A stretch of DNA of 64,000 nt from Colwellia sp. 75C3 (GCF_002836255.1 NZ_PJAU01000061.1:1-64000), one strand, 5' to 3'. Positions 1 through 7,899 are shown, counted from the first letter of the stretch. A program made the numbers and translations. Notes: a model not told the origin generated them from the sequence alone.

Positions 1-58
1 CCGCTTCGCTACACAATTTTAGCCAACCATTACTTAGCCTGTTATTTGGGCGTTATAT
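1..58 (+). repeat. attC site 1, 3' part only
   Basis: The right arm TTTAGCCAAC and the core GCGTTATAT (crossover G at 52) are present; the left half lies before the window. The array therefore continues upstream. Confidence 0.85.
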
Positions 59-276
59 GCTTTTTAAAACTTAGCTTTAAGAACGTTAAATAATTAGATT
101 TTTTCGCTAAAGTAGGTTTGTTTTTAACACTAATAAGCTTTTCCCTTGTTACCTTTTTCAAAGGTGGAAAAACTATTAATGTTGTTCAGCCAGTTGTGTG
201 TAGCAAAAATTCACTGCTTGGCGTATTTATAACAGGCGCAATAAAAGTATGTAACGGTTGGTTTAACCACCGTGGC
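59..276. other. ORF-less integron cassette A
   Basis: This is the body of a cassette bounded by core GTTATAT at 52-58 and its complementary box ATATAAC at 277-283; the complementarity extends to 9 bp. I see no open frame with a start and ribosome binding site on either strand. It does not clearly resemble the other non-coding cassettes in the window. Confidence 0.6.
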
Positions 277-374
277 ATATAACAAGGCATTCAAAAGGAC
301 TAAAAAAAGTTGGCTGCCGTTCGTGCCTCACTATTTTAGCCAACCATTTTTAGCCTCTTAATGGGGCGTTAGTT
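277..374 (+). repeat. attC site 2
   Basis: Complete site: inverse core ATATAAC at 277, arms AGTTGGCTG and TAGCCAAC, core GTTAGTT at 368. It is nearly identical to attC 14 at 6180 although the attached cassettes are unrelated. Confidence 0.93.
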
Positions 375-390
375 GCCAATGGAGATCAAT

Positions 391-909
391 TTGAGCAATA
401 GAATTATTGAGGTTGTTGACTACGATCCAAATTGGAGTAAAACTTTTGAAACTGAAAAAGTAATGCTAACCAAAGCTATTGGAAGCAATGCTGTAAAAAT
501 CGAACATATTGGTAGTACATCTGTTGTTGGTTTATCGGCAAAACCTGTTATTGATATTTTAATTGAGGTTACAAGCCTTACAGAACTGGATTCAGCAAAT
601 AAAAACATTGTAGGTCTTGGTTACATTGTTAAAGGTGAAAATGGCATTTCAGGTAGACGCTACTTTCAAAAAGGTGGTAATCAACGTAGTCATCATGTTC
701 ATGCTTTTCAAACCAGTGATTTACACTTACTTCGGCATAGAGCATTTAAAGAGTACCTAATTGCACATCCAATTATTGCGTCAGAGTATAGCTTTATTAA
801 AAAAGAGGCTGTTTCCAAAAGCGGTAATGATATTAATTTTTATATGGCACTAAAAAATAACTTTATTCAAAAACATGAAATACTAGCTATCGAGTGGTTT
901 GGCAACTAA
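391..909 (+). CDS. GrpB family protein (cassette gene)
   Basis: The protein is a GrpB/UPF0157 family member, about 172 residues, close to the family length. It has the family's WSKTF segment near the start, the HIGSTSVVGLSAKPVIDI core and the HHVHAF stretch in the middle. The fold is nucleotidyltransferase-like; the biological role is not established. TTG at 391 is chosen because GGAG lies six bases upstream and the protein then begins SNRIIEVVDYDPNW, as in the family; ATG at 379 is the alternative. The stop TAA lies inside the inverse core box of the following attC, which marks it as a typical cassette gene. Confidence 0.85.
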   Translation: MSNRIIEVVDYDPNWSKTFETEKVMLTKAIGSNAVKIEHIGSTSVVGLSAKPVIDILIEVTSLTELDSANKNIVGLGYIVKGENGISGRRYFQKGGNQRSHHVHAFQTSDLHLLRHRAFKEYLIAHPIIASEYSFIKKEAVSKSGNDINFYMALKNNFIQKHEILAIEWFGN

Positions 910-1004
910 CAAGCCATTCAAGCAGGACTTTTAACAGTTGGCTAGGTCCCGCTTCGCTTCACATTTTAGCCAACAATTAAAAGCCTCTTAATGGGGCGTT
1001 ATGC
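904..1004 (+). repeat. attC site 3
   Basis: Inverse core AACTAAC at 904 complements the cassette's own first bases GTTAGTT (368). Arms CAGTTGGCT and TTTAGCCAAC, core GTTATGC at 998. Confidence 0.93.
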
Positions 1005-1020
1005 GTATCAAAAGGTTCAT

Positions 1021-1521
1021 ATGGAGTTTGTAAAACTGTCTCGGTATCATGCTAACCTGCTTTTAGATTTTGAACTAAAAAACAAGCAGTGGTTTGATTC
1101 ACTAATTGAACCAAGAGACAAATCGTTCTACTCACAACAAGGTATAACTGATCATATTGACTCTTTAATTAAACAAATGGAGAACGGTGCTGGGTATAGC
1201 GGCGTATTAGTACAAAATAACACTATAGTTGCCCGAGCAAACCTTAAAGATATTTCAAAAAATGAAGCATTTGTCGGCTATAGAGTAGCTGAAGACTTTA
1301 CGTCAAAGGGTGCTGCAAGTTATTGTTTGTCGCAACTGGTGAGTATTGCACAAAGTAAACTTAATATTACCATGCTGAAAGCTAGGGTTCTGGAAAATAA
1401 TCCTGCATCAATGCATATATTAAAAAAGTTTGGCTTCCAGGCAACTGGCACAATAACAAACTTTATAACTTTAAATGGTAATAAATTAAGTTGCACAGAC
1501 TTGAGTGTTAAATACGCATAA
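1021..1521 (+). CDS. GNAT family N-acetyltransferase (cassette gene)
   Basis: Predicted acetyl-CoA-dependent N-acetyltransferase of the RimJ/RimL-like GNAT group, about 166 residues. The central GYRVAEDFTSKGAAS region corresponds to the acetyl-CoA loop (motif A), followed by LKARVLENNPASMHILKKFGF, the usual C-terminal GNAT signature. Substrate unknown. ATG 1021 follows an AAAGG ribosome binding site. The gene fills its cassette and stops at the next attC (1516). It is one of several GNATs in the window and is not close to the others. Confidence 0.85.
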   Translation: MEFVKLSRYHANLLLDFELKNKQWFDSLIEPRDKSFYSQQGITDHIDSLIKQMENGAGYSGVLVQNNTIVARANLKDISKNEAFVGYRVAEDFTSKGAASYCLSQLVSIAQSKLNITMLKARVLENNPASMHILKKFGFQATGTITNFITLNGNKLSCTDLSVKYA

Positions 1522-1615
1522 CAAGCTGTTTAATCAGGACAAAATACAGTTGGCTGTGTTTCGTACCTCAACATTTTAGCCAACAATATTTTGCCCATTA
1601 ACGAGGGCGTTATAT
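1516..1615 (+). repeat. attC site 4
   Basis: GCATAAC at 1516, arms CAGTTGGCT and TTTAGCCAAC, core GTTATAT at 1609. The box complements the cassette start at 998. Confidence 0.93.
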
Positions 1616-1629
1616 GCAAAGAGAATCAA

Positions 1630-1830
1630 GTGGCATATTCTGAATACGATGTTGTAAAGGTAATAGCTTTAAATCCAAATGTTCCTGAAGCAGAAATAGG
1701 AGATACAGGTACAATCCTTATGCTTTTGGAACATGAGAATAATAGGGCATACGAAGTTGAATGTGTATTGCCAGATGCTACAAATAAATGGCTAGGCACT
1801 TTTGAACCAAGCCAATTACAACTTGTGTAA
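1630..1830 (+). CDS. DUF4926 domain protein (cassette gene)
   Basis: Small soluble protein of about 66 residues with the DUF4926 layout: YDVVKVI at the N-terminus, a GDTGTILML turn, AYEVEC and a final WLGTFEPSQLQLV. The fold is SH3-like in related families; function unknown. GTG at 1630 is chosen because it places the conserved domain at the very start. It is followed 15 bp later by attC 5. Confidence 0.75.
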   Translation: MAYSEYDVVKVIALNPNVPEAEIGDTGTILMLLEHENNRAYEVECVLPDATNKWLGTFEPSQLQLV

Positions 1831-1844
1831 GTATCTGATATTGC

Positions 1845-1946
1845 ATATAACAAGGGTTTTCAAGTCGGACAAATTACAGTTGGCTTTTTGTTCGTGCCTC
1901 ACTTATTTTAGCCAACTGCAATTTGCCGCTTAAAACGGCGTTAGCT
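1845..1946 (+). repeat. attC site 5
   Basis: Box ATATAAC at 1845, core GTTAGCT at 1940. From the AACAAGGG segment to the GGCGTTA core it reads the same as attC 17 (8390), with a different cassette gene. Confidence 0.93.
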
Positions 1947-2044
1947 TTTACTCAAGGAGAGAGTCTATCAAATACGCTGAAGAATATTCAAAGCCTGAAA
2001 AGATTAGAATAAAAGCATTACTAATTTTAGCTAGTGCTTTAGTT

Positions 2045-2428
2045 GTGATTGTAGGTATAAAATGGTTTTTCCCATTTTTAGAATGGTATGTAGATACTGT
2101 TCATTGTCATACTCCTTTTGGTTATTCTGGAATATCTGTACTCTGGAACTCTATGCTTGTATGTTTACCTTTATTTGGTGCTATTTCTATCGGTATGTTC
2201 ACATTGCCACTTGGTATAAAGGGCTTTATGCATGGACAATTTCCGCCTAAAGGCATAAAGGTACTTCAGCCTACTAAAATCATTGTAGGGTGGCGAGCGA
2301 ATATTAAATCATTCATCCATATATTTGTTCCTGTATTTCTTATACTATTTTCTATCTGGGGCTACTTTCAAGTAGATGAAATGCCTAAAAAAATGGAAGG
2401 TTTTGACTATAGCGTATGTAAAAGCTAA
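2045..2428 (+). CDS. Membrane protein, start uncertain (cassette gene)
   Basis: No recognised family. There are hydrophobic segments near the start, in the middle (WNSMLVCLPLFGAISIGMF) and near the end (FIHIFVPVFLILFSIWGYF). The frame stays open upstream: a strong AAGGAG at 1954-1959 is followed after a normal spacing by ATC AAA TAC GCT GAA (1967), which reads as an N-terminus lacking only an ATG and would restore a first membrane helix (ALLILASALVVIV). GTG 2045 is the first canonical start but has no ribosome binding site. Either the start codon has mutated or initiation is at ATC. The stop lies in the attC box. Confidence 0.6.
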   Translation: MIVGIKWFFPFLEWYVDTVHCHTPFGYSGISVLWNSMLVCLPLFGAISIGMFTLPLGIKGFMHGQFPPKGIKVLQPTKIIVGWRANIKSFIHIFVPVFLILFSIWGYFQVDEMPKKMEGFDYSVCKS

Positions 2429-2522
2429 CAAGAAAATCAACAAGGACAAAAAACAGTTGGCTTTTGCTCCTTCGTCGCTAATTTTAGCCAACAATTTTTT
2501 GCCTGTTATTTAGGCGTTAGGT
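2423..2522 (+). repeat. attC site 6
   Basis: AGCTAAC at 2423, arms CAGTTGGCT and TTTAGCCAAC, core GTTAGGT at 2516. Confidence 0.93.
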
Positions 2523-2541
2523 TTAAATGGAGAATTAACAA

Positions 2542-2754
2542 ATGGATGTTGCTTTAAATAGTTTTGGTATATTCGGTGTTTTATTTTATTTCATACTGGT
2601 GATTCTATGGATCATGGTTCCAGTTTTCATCTTCTTAATTTCAAAACGAGTAAAACAAATGCTCAATGTTATTGAGTCCTCTCAATCCGAAATTAAGGAG
2701 TTAAATGCAAGTATTAAGTATTTAAAACGCAAATATAATGAATCAAATGAGTAA
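2542..2754 (+). CDS. Small membrane protein with coiled coil (cassette gene)
   Basis: A 70-residue protein with one or two membrane segments (residues about 8-38, rich in I, L, F, V) followed by a charged helical tail predicted to form a coiled coil (residues about 40-68). A GGAG site precedes ATG 2542. Family not recognised. Likely an inner-membrane anchored protein. The gene is followed at once by attC 7. Confidence 0.65.
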   Translation: MDVALNSFGIFGVLFYFILVILWIMVPVFIFLISKRVKQMLNVIESSQSEIKELNASIKYLKRKYNESNE

Positions 2755-2758
2755 TTAA

Positions 2759-2858
2759 ACCTAACAAGGCATTAAAGCAGGAAAATTTACAGTTGGCTTT
2801 TTTCACTGCGTTCAACAGTTTAGCCAACTATAAATTTCCTCTTAATGAGGCGTTAGAG
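2759..2858 (+). repeat. attC site 7
   Basis: ACCTAAC at 2759, core GTTAGAG at 2852. Almost the same sequence as attC 18 (9017). Confidence 0.93.
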
Positions 2859-2874
2859 CTATAAGGAGTTAGCA

Positions 2875-3333
2875 ATGAGGAAAGTAGTTACATTATCAAT
2901 TTTTAGCGTTTTTTTGGTGGCATGTGTTTCGAATGACACAGCCGAAATGGCAGTTGAAGAACCAATACAATATATAGATTTGACCTTAGATGATAAGAAG
3001 GACTTGATTAAGGAGTATTGGGTAGTAGAAAAAAGACAAGAGCCTAAATACCCAATTAGCGCAGCTAGAAAAGGTTTATCGGGTTGTGTAGATCTAATTG
3101 TAGGTATTAAGACTAATGGAAAGTCTGGTGGGTATAAAGTCAAAAAGTCATACCCTGAAGGTGTATTTGATAAATATGCAGCGGCTGCATTAAATAATTG
3201 GAAATGGGAAGCAACGGATAAAAACGTTGATAGAAAACCTGTTTTAACAACCATACAATTAGACTTCATGGTCAGTGGGTCTAAAAATAAAAAAGAAGCT
3301 GAAAGTCAGTGTGGGTTGTCCCACAATTTATAG
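2875..3333 (+). CDS. Lipoprotein with TonB C-terminal-like domain (cassette gene)
   Basis: A 152-residue predicted lipoprotein: signal peptide with lipobox LVAC (Cys at residue 17), then a TonB_C-like domain at about residues 60-130. The domain shows the family pattern EPKYPISAARKGLSGCVDL, a glycine-containing turn, and the FDKYAAAALNNWKW helix. Unlike true TonB it has no proline-rich spacer and no N-terminal membrane helix able to contact ExbB/ExbD, so it is not expected to energise receptors by itself. AAGGAG precedes ATG 2875. Confidence 0.75.
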   Translation: MRKVVTLSIFSVFLVACVSNDTAEMAVEEPIQYIDLTLDDKKDLIKEYWVVEKRQEPKYPISAARKGLSGCVDLIVGIKTNGKSGGYKVKKSYPEGVFDKYAAAALNNWKWEATDKNVDRKPVLTTIQLDFMVSGSKNKKEAESQCGLSHNL

Positions 3334-3425
3334 CTCTAACAAGTTGCTTAAACGGAAAAATAACAGTTGGCCATCGCTTCGCGATTATAGCCAACCATTA
3401 TTTTCCGCTTAGCAAAGCGTTAGAG
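3334..3425 (+). repeat. attC site 8
   Basis: CTCTAAC at 3334, arms CAGTTGGCC and TAGCCAAC with a short loop, core GTTAGAG at 3419. Confidence 0.92.
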
Positions 3426-3441
3426 TTACTAGGGAATTATC

Positions 3442-3978
3442 GTGATCGTCGAAAGCTCATATTGGAAATTACCACTTATTGAGAGTGCTAAAAAATTTGA
3501 AGAATTAGAAGAGCTTTGTGAATTATCAGAACGCCACTTTGTTCAAATAGAACAGGATATTTTTTTAGGCTTCTATACAATTAGAAAATTACTCGACGCA
3601 TCAAAAATTACAGATAAACTAAAGAATAAGAAGATAGTATTAAAGTCACATCCAAACAAAGATAAATACGTTACATTGCTTAATAACCATAAACTAGATG
3701 AAAAATATGATTTCAGTGTCTTAAATTCTGAACAACGAGATTTATGGTTTATCGCTAGTCGCCTTATTCATAGTTATATTTTTCAAATATCTATAAACGA
3801 TATGGGTATTTTTGATGGTGTTTTATTTACTTCTGACACAGATAAAACTAAAAAACTTTATTGGCTAACCTCACAAGAAATTATCAGCATATTTCAAGAA
3901 GTAGGTAGCAATGAGGTAACAAAGTTTGAGTGGAGTATTGATCCAGAAAGTGGTCAAGAAACGATGGTGGCATCGTAA
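3442..3978 (+). CDS. Hypothetical protein (cassette gene)
   Basis: A 178-residue soluble protein of no family I recognise. It is mainly helical in composition, with an acidic N-terminal region (FEELEELCELSERHF) and a hydrophobic centre (LWFIASRLIHSYIF). No signal peptide or membrane helix. GTG 3442 follows a GGGA element. The gene ends where attC 8's partner box begins (3979). Confidence 0.65.
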   Translation: MIVESSYWKLPLIESAKKFEELEELCELSERHFVQIEQDIFLGFYTIRKLLDASKITDKLKNKKIVLKSHPNKDKYVTLLNNHKLDEKYDFSVLNSEQRDLWFIASRLIHSYIFQISINDMGIFDGVLFTSDTDKTKKLYWLTSQEIISIFQEVGSNEVTKFEWSIDPESGQETMVAS

Positions 3979-4076
3979 CTCTAACAAGGCGTTCAAACGG
4001 ACAAAAAACAGTTGGCTGTTTCACTCCGTTCACAATTTTAGCCAACAATTTTTTGCCGCTTAACGTGGCGTTATGT
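3979..4076 (+). repeat. attC site 9
   Basis: CTCTAAC at 3979, arms CAGTTGGCTG and TTTAGCCAAC, core GTTATGT at 4070. Confidence 0.93.
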
Positions 4077-4088
4077 GTTTTTCAAATT

Positions 4089-4487
4089 ATGAGTAAATTT
4101 AAAGTTTTATTAATCCCCGTAGCTACTTTACTAGGTGCGCTATTAGGTTATTTTCTAGCACCGCCACAACCACTTTATCCTTTTGCAGGTGAAAAGCATG
4201 AACTTGAACTCATTCGCTATATTGAGCTTCATATAATCATTTATTTAGGTTTCTTTTCAGCATGCTTTACATCCTTATCTTCTAAGCTCCTCAATACTTC
4301 CATAAGTTTAGCCATCGGTTCATTAATTTCAGTTGGTTTATTTATTGGCGCAATAGATGATTTAAGGAGCGGAGCTATCCCTTCTTACAGTTTTCGAGAA
4401 ATAGTTGTATATGTTGTTGGTTGTATTTCTTGGTATGGTATAGTTTATTTATTCAGTAGCTTTTTCAATAAAAACAAAGTGGTATAA
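4089..4487 (+). CDS. Four-helix membrane protein (cassette gene)
   Basis: About 132 residues with four probable membrane segments: VLLIPVATLLGALLGYFL near the start, IIIYLGFFSACFTSL, ISLAIGSLISVGLFIGAI, and VVYVVGCISWYGIVYLF. Family not recognised. ATG 4089 is preferred because upstream codons lie inside the attC core; no strong ribosome binding site is visible. A short spacer separates the stop from attC 10. Confidence 0.65.
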   Translation: MSKFKVLLIPVATLLGALLGYFLAPPQPLYPFAGEKHELELIRYIELHIIIYLGFFSACFTSLSSKLLNTSISLAIGSLISVGLFIGAIDDLRSGAIPSYSFREIVVYVVGCISWYGIVYLFSSFFNKNKVV

Positions 4488-4489
4488 AC

Positions 4490-4588
4490 ACATAACAAGT
4501 TACTCAAACGGACGCTAAACAGTTGGCTAGCGCTCGTTCCTCGCACATTTTAGCCAACAATTTCGCGCCGCTTAGTAAGGCGTTAGGT
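4490..4588 (+). repeat. attC site 10
   Basis: ACATAAC at 4490, arms CAGTTGGCTAG and TTTAGCCAAC, core GTTAGGT at 4582. Confidence 0.93.
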
Positions 4589-4596
4589 GTATACGG

Positions 4597-4947
4597 ATGT
4601 CACTCTGTTTGGTTGTTTCAAAGCTAGCTACAGAATTAGAAACACAGCTTGATGGCTGTACTAGTAGCCAACAGTCAATGCTGAAAGTTATGGTAGATAT
4701 GCCGAAATATTTAGCTAAAAATGACTTAGCTTTATGGGAAGCTGATTATCGCTCGTCGATTAGCGAAGATGAAGACGAAAAGAGTCTTGAGTACAAGGCG
4801 ATAGATATATTATACGAGCTCGCAGGTTTAAATTTATTTGGCAAGTTTCAAGTGAGTGTATCTAAGCAAGTGTATTCAAGCGTCGTCGCCAATTTAGAGC
4901 GTTTGGGTATTCAGGTTACAAGTGATTTGGACGTTTCTAGGTGGTAA
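4597..4947 (+). CDS. Hypothetical protein (cassette gene)
   Basis: A 116-residue soluble, acidic protein without a recognised domain. The sequence is helical in character with an acidic middle (ISEDEDEKSLEYKAIDILYELAGL). No signal or membrane segment. The start lies only a few bases past the attC core, with no clear ribosome binding site, so a later start is possible. Confidence 0.6.
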   Translation: MSLCLVVSKLATELETQLDGCTSSQQSMLKVMVDMPKYLAKNDLALWEADYRSSISEDEDEKSLEYKAIDILYELAGLNLFGKFQVSVSKQVYSSVVANLERLGIQVTSDLDVSRW

Positions 4948-4951
4948 ATAC

Positions 4952-5054
4952 ACCTAACAAGAAATTAAACAAGGACAAAAAACAGTTGGCTTTTTGTTCA
5001 CTCCGTTCACCTATTTTAGCCAACTACTTTTTGCCTGTTAATTAGGCGTTAGTT
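4952..5054 (+). repeat. attC site 11
   Basis: ACCTAAC at 4952, arms CAGTTGGCT and TTTAGCCAAC, core GTTAGTT at 5048. Confidence 0.93.
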
Positions 5055-5335
5055 GCACGCACTAAATCAGTATTATTAATTTGCTAGTTTAGTGTTTAAC
5101 ACGTAGTTTCGTGTCTGGTTCAATCTTTGGTTTGGCAATGGAAGTGCCTTCAAATACTCACTTCTTCTTTGCCCAACCCAGTTTTCGCCTCACAATGTTT
5201 TAAGATCAAGAAGCTTTAGTTTTTAAGGCTCAAAATCAAGTTTAGGTGTGTAGTGCGGGGATGTGTTTTTTGTATCTTCCGTCTATCCCGTAAACATGGT
5301 AACTTATTGTAAAGTTAGTGCTTTTAACAAGCAGC
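5055..5335. other. ORF-less integron cassette B (conserved non-coding family)
   Basis: A 280-bp cassette body with no convincing gene. Conserved blocks are shared with the cassette at 19503-19716 (around TTTGCTAGTT, ATCTTTG.TTTGGCAATG, and a terminal AAACATGGTAACTTATTG) and with the cassette at 5849-6179 (around CAGTTTTCGCC, GGCTCAAAAT, GTG.GGGGAT, ATCCCGTAA). GGGGAT at 5257 can pair with ATCCC at 5285 across a T-rich loop. The conservation suggests a functional RNA or regulatory element rather than decayed coding DNA. Confidence 0.6.
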
Positions 5336-5437
5336 AACTAACAAGGCAATCAAGCGGGACACGCAACAGTTGGCTACGTTTCGCTTCGCTACACATTTTA
5401 GCCAACTATTACTTAGCCCCTTATTGGGGCGTTAGGC
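5336..5437 (+). repeat. attC site 12
   Basis: AACTAAC at 5336, arms CAGTTGGCTACG and TTTAGCCAAC, core GTTAGGC at 5431. Resembles attC 33, which ends the related ORF-less cassette. Confidence 0.93.
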
Positions 5438-5488
5438 TTCCTAAAACTCCGTTAGCCTCGCGTATATCAATATTGGAGTTACTTATAA

Positions 5489-5749
5489 GTGGATTTACCT
5501 GTGAAAGAAGTGTTTTTTTTCGATTCAATGCTAACCCCTAAAATTATCACATTCGTGTATTGGCTAATGCTTCTGGGAGCTTTATTTTCAGCTTTGGCCG
5601 TAAGGTACACACAAGGTGAAGATGGGAATCTAACTGGTTGTGCAATTATTGTTTTTGGGGCCATTGGTTCAAGAATTTGGTGTGAGTTACTAATTGTTTT
5701 ATTTAAAATTAATGAGAATTTACAAAAAATTGCTAATAAATCTGAATAA
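5489..5749 (+). CDS. DUF4282-like membrane protein (cassette gene)
   Basis: An 86-residue protein matching the DUF4282 plan: FFFDSMLTPKIITFVYWL leads into a first membrane helix, a short loop, a second helix (CAIIVFGAIGSRIWCELLIVLF) and a charged tail FKINENLQKIANKSE. The R-I-x-CELLIV-x-FKINENL end is the most recognisable part. Function unknown; inner membrane. GTG 5489 has GGAG about ten bases upstream. Confidence 0.7.
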   Translation: MDLPVKEVFFFDSMLTPKIITFVYWLMLLGALFSALAVRYTQGEDGNLTGCAIIVFGAIGSRIWCELLIVLFKINENLQKIANKSE

Positions 5750-5848
5750 GCCTAACAAGCAAATCAACTAGGACTTAAAACAGTTTGTTGTTTTTCGTCC
5801 CTCAAAATTTTAACAAACAATTTTAAGCCTGTTATTTGGGCGTTATAT
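5750..5848 (+). repeat. attC site 13 (variant arms)
   Basis: GCCTAAC at 5750, core GTTATAT at 5842. Both arms have changed together: AGTTTGTTG on the left and TAACAAAC on the right, so pairing is kept. Confidence 0.9.
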
Positions 5849-6179
5849 TTCCCCACGAATTCAAACGCGTATATTTATTACCGTTTGTATTTATTAAATG
5901 GGTAAGGCGCTTGTTTCGGTTCGTTGTTGTGGTAAGTTATTCGGCGTAAATTCTGTTTCAGCTTTTGGTTAATCAGTTTTCGCCAACGAATTTTTTTAGT
6001 TATCGCTCAGTAAAGTTTAGCGGTAATAATAAGTTTCAAAGCATTCGCTACATTTAGTTTGGCGAGTGGCTCAAAATTCAAGGTTTGGCGTGTCGTGGGG
6101 ATATTTTTTAATCCTACTCATTCCATCCCGTAACCGTTTGTATGTTTGGTTTCGTTTAGTGTTTGCCATGTAGGTCAAA
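5849..6179. other. ORF-less integron cassette C (conserved non-coding family)
   Basis: A 330-bp cassette body with no supported ORF. It shares with cassette B the segment around GGCTCAAAAT, TGTCGTGGGGAT, a T-run and ATCCCGTAAC. GGGGAT at 6097 can pair with ATCCC at 6125 as in cassette B. Confidence 0.55.
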
Positions 6180-6278
6180 ATCTAACAAGCCAATCAAGCA
6201 GGACTAAAAAAAGTTGGCTGCCGTTCGTGCCTCACTATTTTAGCCAACCATTTTTAGCCTCTTATTGGGGCGTTATAT
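6180..6278 (+). repeat. attC site 14
   Basis: ATCTAAC at 6180 (one mismatch to the cassette's own core GTTATAT), arms AGTTGGCTG and TTTAGCCAAC, core GTTATAT at 6272. Near copy of attC 2. Confidence 0.92.
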
Positions 6279-6293
6279 ACCTAAGGATAGGAT

Positions 6294-6746
6294 ATGGATT
6301 TCATCTCAATAACTCACGTTACTCTTGCTGTCACTGCCACTCTAAGTGGAGCTATAGTTTTAGCCCGCAGGAAAGGTGACGTGCTTCACACTAGGTTAGG
6401 AAAATTATTTATTGCGTGTATGGTGTTAGTAAATATTACTGCATTTGCTCTATGGCCTAAATATGGATTTACATTTTTTCAACCTTTAGCATTATGGAAT
6501 TTAGTTTGGGTGCTTTTGGGCTATTATTATGCAACCAAAAAACCAAACAAAAATTGGCTAATTAATCATTACTATTTCATGTCGTACGCTTATGTTGGTG
6601 TACTTGCTGCGGCACTTGCCAGAATTCCATTAAGCTTTGGCTTTCTACCAAATGAAGCAGCATTCATTTCCATTGCTGTTGTTTTTGGTATTTCAACTTA
6701 TTTAATAGAAAAGCAAGGTAAAAAGTTGAGAGTGATCGGTATATAA
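6294..6746 (+). CDS. DUF2306-like membrane protein (cassette gene)
   Basis: A 150-residue protein with four to five membrane helices. The N-terminal pattern, a helix ending SGAIVLARRKGDVLHTRLGKLF, is typical of DUF2306/predicted membrane proteins with a conserved KG...H.RLG loop. Later segments LWNLVWVLLGYYYA and YVGVLAAALARI are membrane spanning. Function unknown. GGATAGG precedes ATG 6294. Its last codons overlap the attC 15 box. Confidence 0.7.
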   Translation: MDFISITHVTLAVTATLSGAIVLARRKGDVLHTRLGKLFIACMVLVNITAFALWPKYGFTFFQPLALWNLVWVLLGYYYATKKPNKNWLINHYYFMSYAYVGVLAAALARIPLSFGFLPNEAAFISIAVVFGISTYLIEKQGKKLRVIGI

Positions 6747-6841
6747 CAAGCTGTTAAACAAGGACAAAAAACAGTTGGTTTTTGCTCCTTCGTCGCTTAT
6801 TTTAACCAACTATTTTATTGCCTGTTAACAGGGCGTTAGAT
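6741..6841 (+). repeat. attC site 15 (variant arms)
   Basis: ATATAAC at 6741, arms CAGTTGGTT and TTTAACCAAC (compensating change), core GTTAGAT at 6835. Confidence 0.92.
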
Positions 6842-6870
6842 GCATACGATGTTCAAGTTTGGAGTTTCTG

Positions 6871-7899
6871 TTGGAAGTTAGAAAATTAAACGCCTTACGT
6901 GGACTAGCAGCATTTATTGTTTTTATTACACATTTTAGCGATATAACAAATTGGCTTGATGGTATGTTAGGTGGAGGCTCTGGAGCATACGGTGTAATGC
7001 TGTTCTTCTTATTAAGCGGCTTTTTAATGTCTTACCTTTATCTATCTCAAGAATTCAATAAAATTAATGTCAAACGTTACCTACTAGCGAGAGCTGCAAG
7101 AGTAGCTCCATTGTTCTTCGTTGTTGTACTCAGCTCATACATATTATCTTTAGCTGGCAATGACACTCTCTACAGCATTCCTGATGTCAATACACTAATA
7201 GGTCATCTATTATTTTTATATGGTGAAAGTGTACTTTGGTCAATTCCACCAGAAATACAGTTTTACTTCGTATTTATTATATTTTGGTCTTTCTCAAAGA
7301 GCAGGCCTGGTTATATTTATTTTTCAATCATAGCTGTAATGATCTTACTGTTTTTTATGAACTTCCCCCGAATAAATGGTGACTTAAGCGGAATTCCATA
7401 TAACTTATTTAATACACTACGAAGCCTACCTTACTTTTTTATTGGGGTTATTTTTGGGATGCATTTTAAGTCCATAAAGATACCAAGCTACCTTAGAAAG
7501 CACTGGTTTATTCTAGTATTACTTTTAATTCCTGCAATGTATCCAGAGCTTACGTCTATTACGTCTGACGCTAAGCATAGAATGTGGTTAAGCTATGAAG
7601 TATTACTTGTAATGAGTTCCGTATTCTTTTGCATTGTGTTCTTGGTTCCTGATAACAATGTACTATTAGCTAATAGGTTCGGTGACTTCTTAGGAAAAAT
7701 ATCTTATTCATTATATTTGCTACACATGCCAATTATTATTTTTGTAAACAAGCTCAATTTAAGCGTTGAATTGAAATTAATATTATCTTTTGGTTTAACT
7801 GTTTCAATAGCATTTGTATCATTTAAATATTTTGAAAAGCCTGTTGCTAGCTTCATACGTAACATAGCATCTAACAAGAATTTCAAGCGGGACTGCTAA
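6871..7899 (+). CDS. Acyltransferase family 3 protein (cassette gene)
   Basis: An integral membrane O-acyltransferase of family 3 (OafA/NodX type), about 342 residues. The signature LNALRGLAAFIVFITHFSD begins the protein, with the catalytic-type His in ITHF. RYLLARAARVAPLFFVVVL follows, then about ten membrane helices and the C-terminal ISYSLYLLHMPIIIF motif. It probably acylates a surface sugar or lipid. TTG 6871 is chosen because GGAG lies six bases upstream. The frame runs about 30 bases into attC 16, so the last residues are attC-encoded. Among the largest cassette genes here. Confidence 0.85.
   Translation: MEVRKLNALRGLAAFIVFITHFSDITNWLDGMLGGGSGAYGVMLFFLLSGFLMSYLYLSQEFNKINVKRYLLARAARVAPLFFVVVLSSYILSLAGNDTLYSIPDVNTLIGHLLFLYGESVLWSIPPEIQFYFVFIIFWSFSKSRPGYIYFSIIAVMILLFFMNFPRINGDLSGIPYNLFNTLRSLPYFFIGVIFGMHFKSIKIPSYLRKHWFILVLLLIPAMYPELTSITSDAKHRMWLSYEVLLVMSSVFFCIVFLVPDNNVLLANRFGDFLGKISYSLYLLHMPIIIFVNKLNLSVELKLILSFGLTVSIAFVSFKYFEKPVASFIRNIASNKNFKRDC

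Noticed and set aside
420-608. Reverse-strand ORF inside the GrpB gene
   Set aside because: It overlaps a clear GrpB gene, has no ribosome binding site, and reads as a shadow of the forward gene.
2875-3333. Complete TonB energy transducer
   Set aside because: It has a lipobox rather than a membrane anchor and lacks the proline-rich linker and any ExbB/ExbD neighbour.
5263-5541. Forward ORF across ORF-less cassette B and attC 12
   Set aside because: It crosses the attC site and overlaps the DUF4282 gene. Its protein has attC-encoded sequence (QLTRQSSGTRNSWLRF) and no domain.
6146-6379. Forward ORF crossing attC 14
   Set aside because: Its middle is attC-encoded and its end overlaps the DUF2306 gene in another frame.
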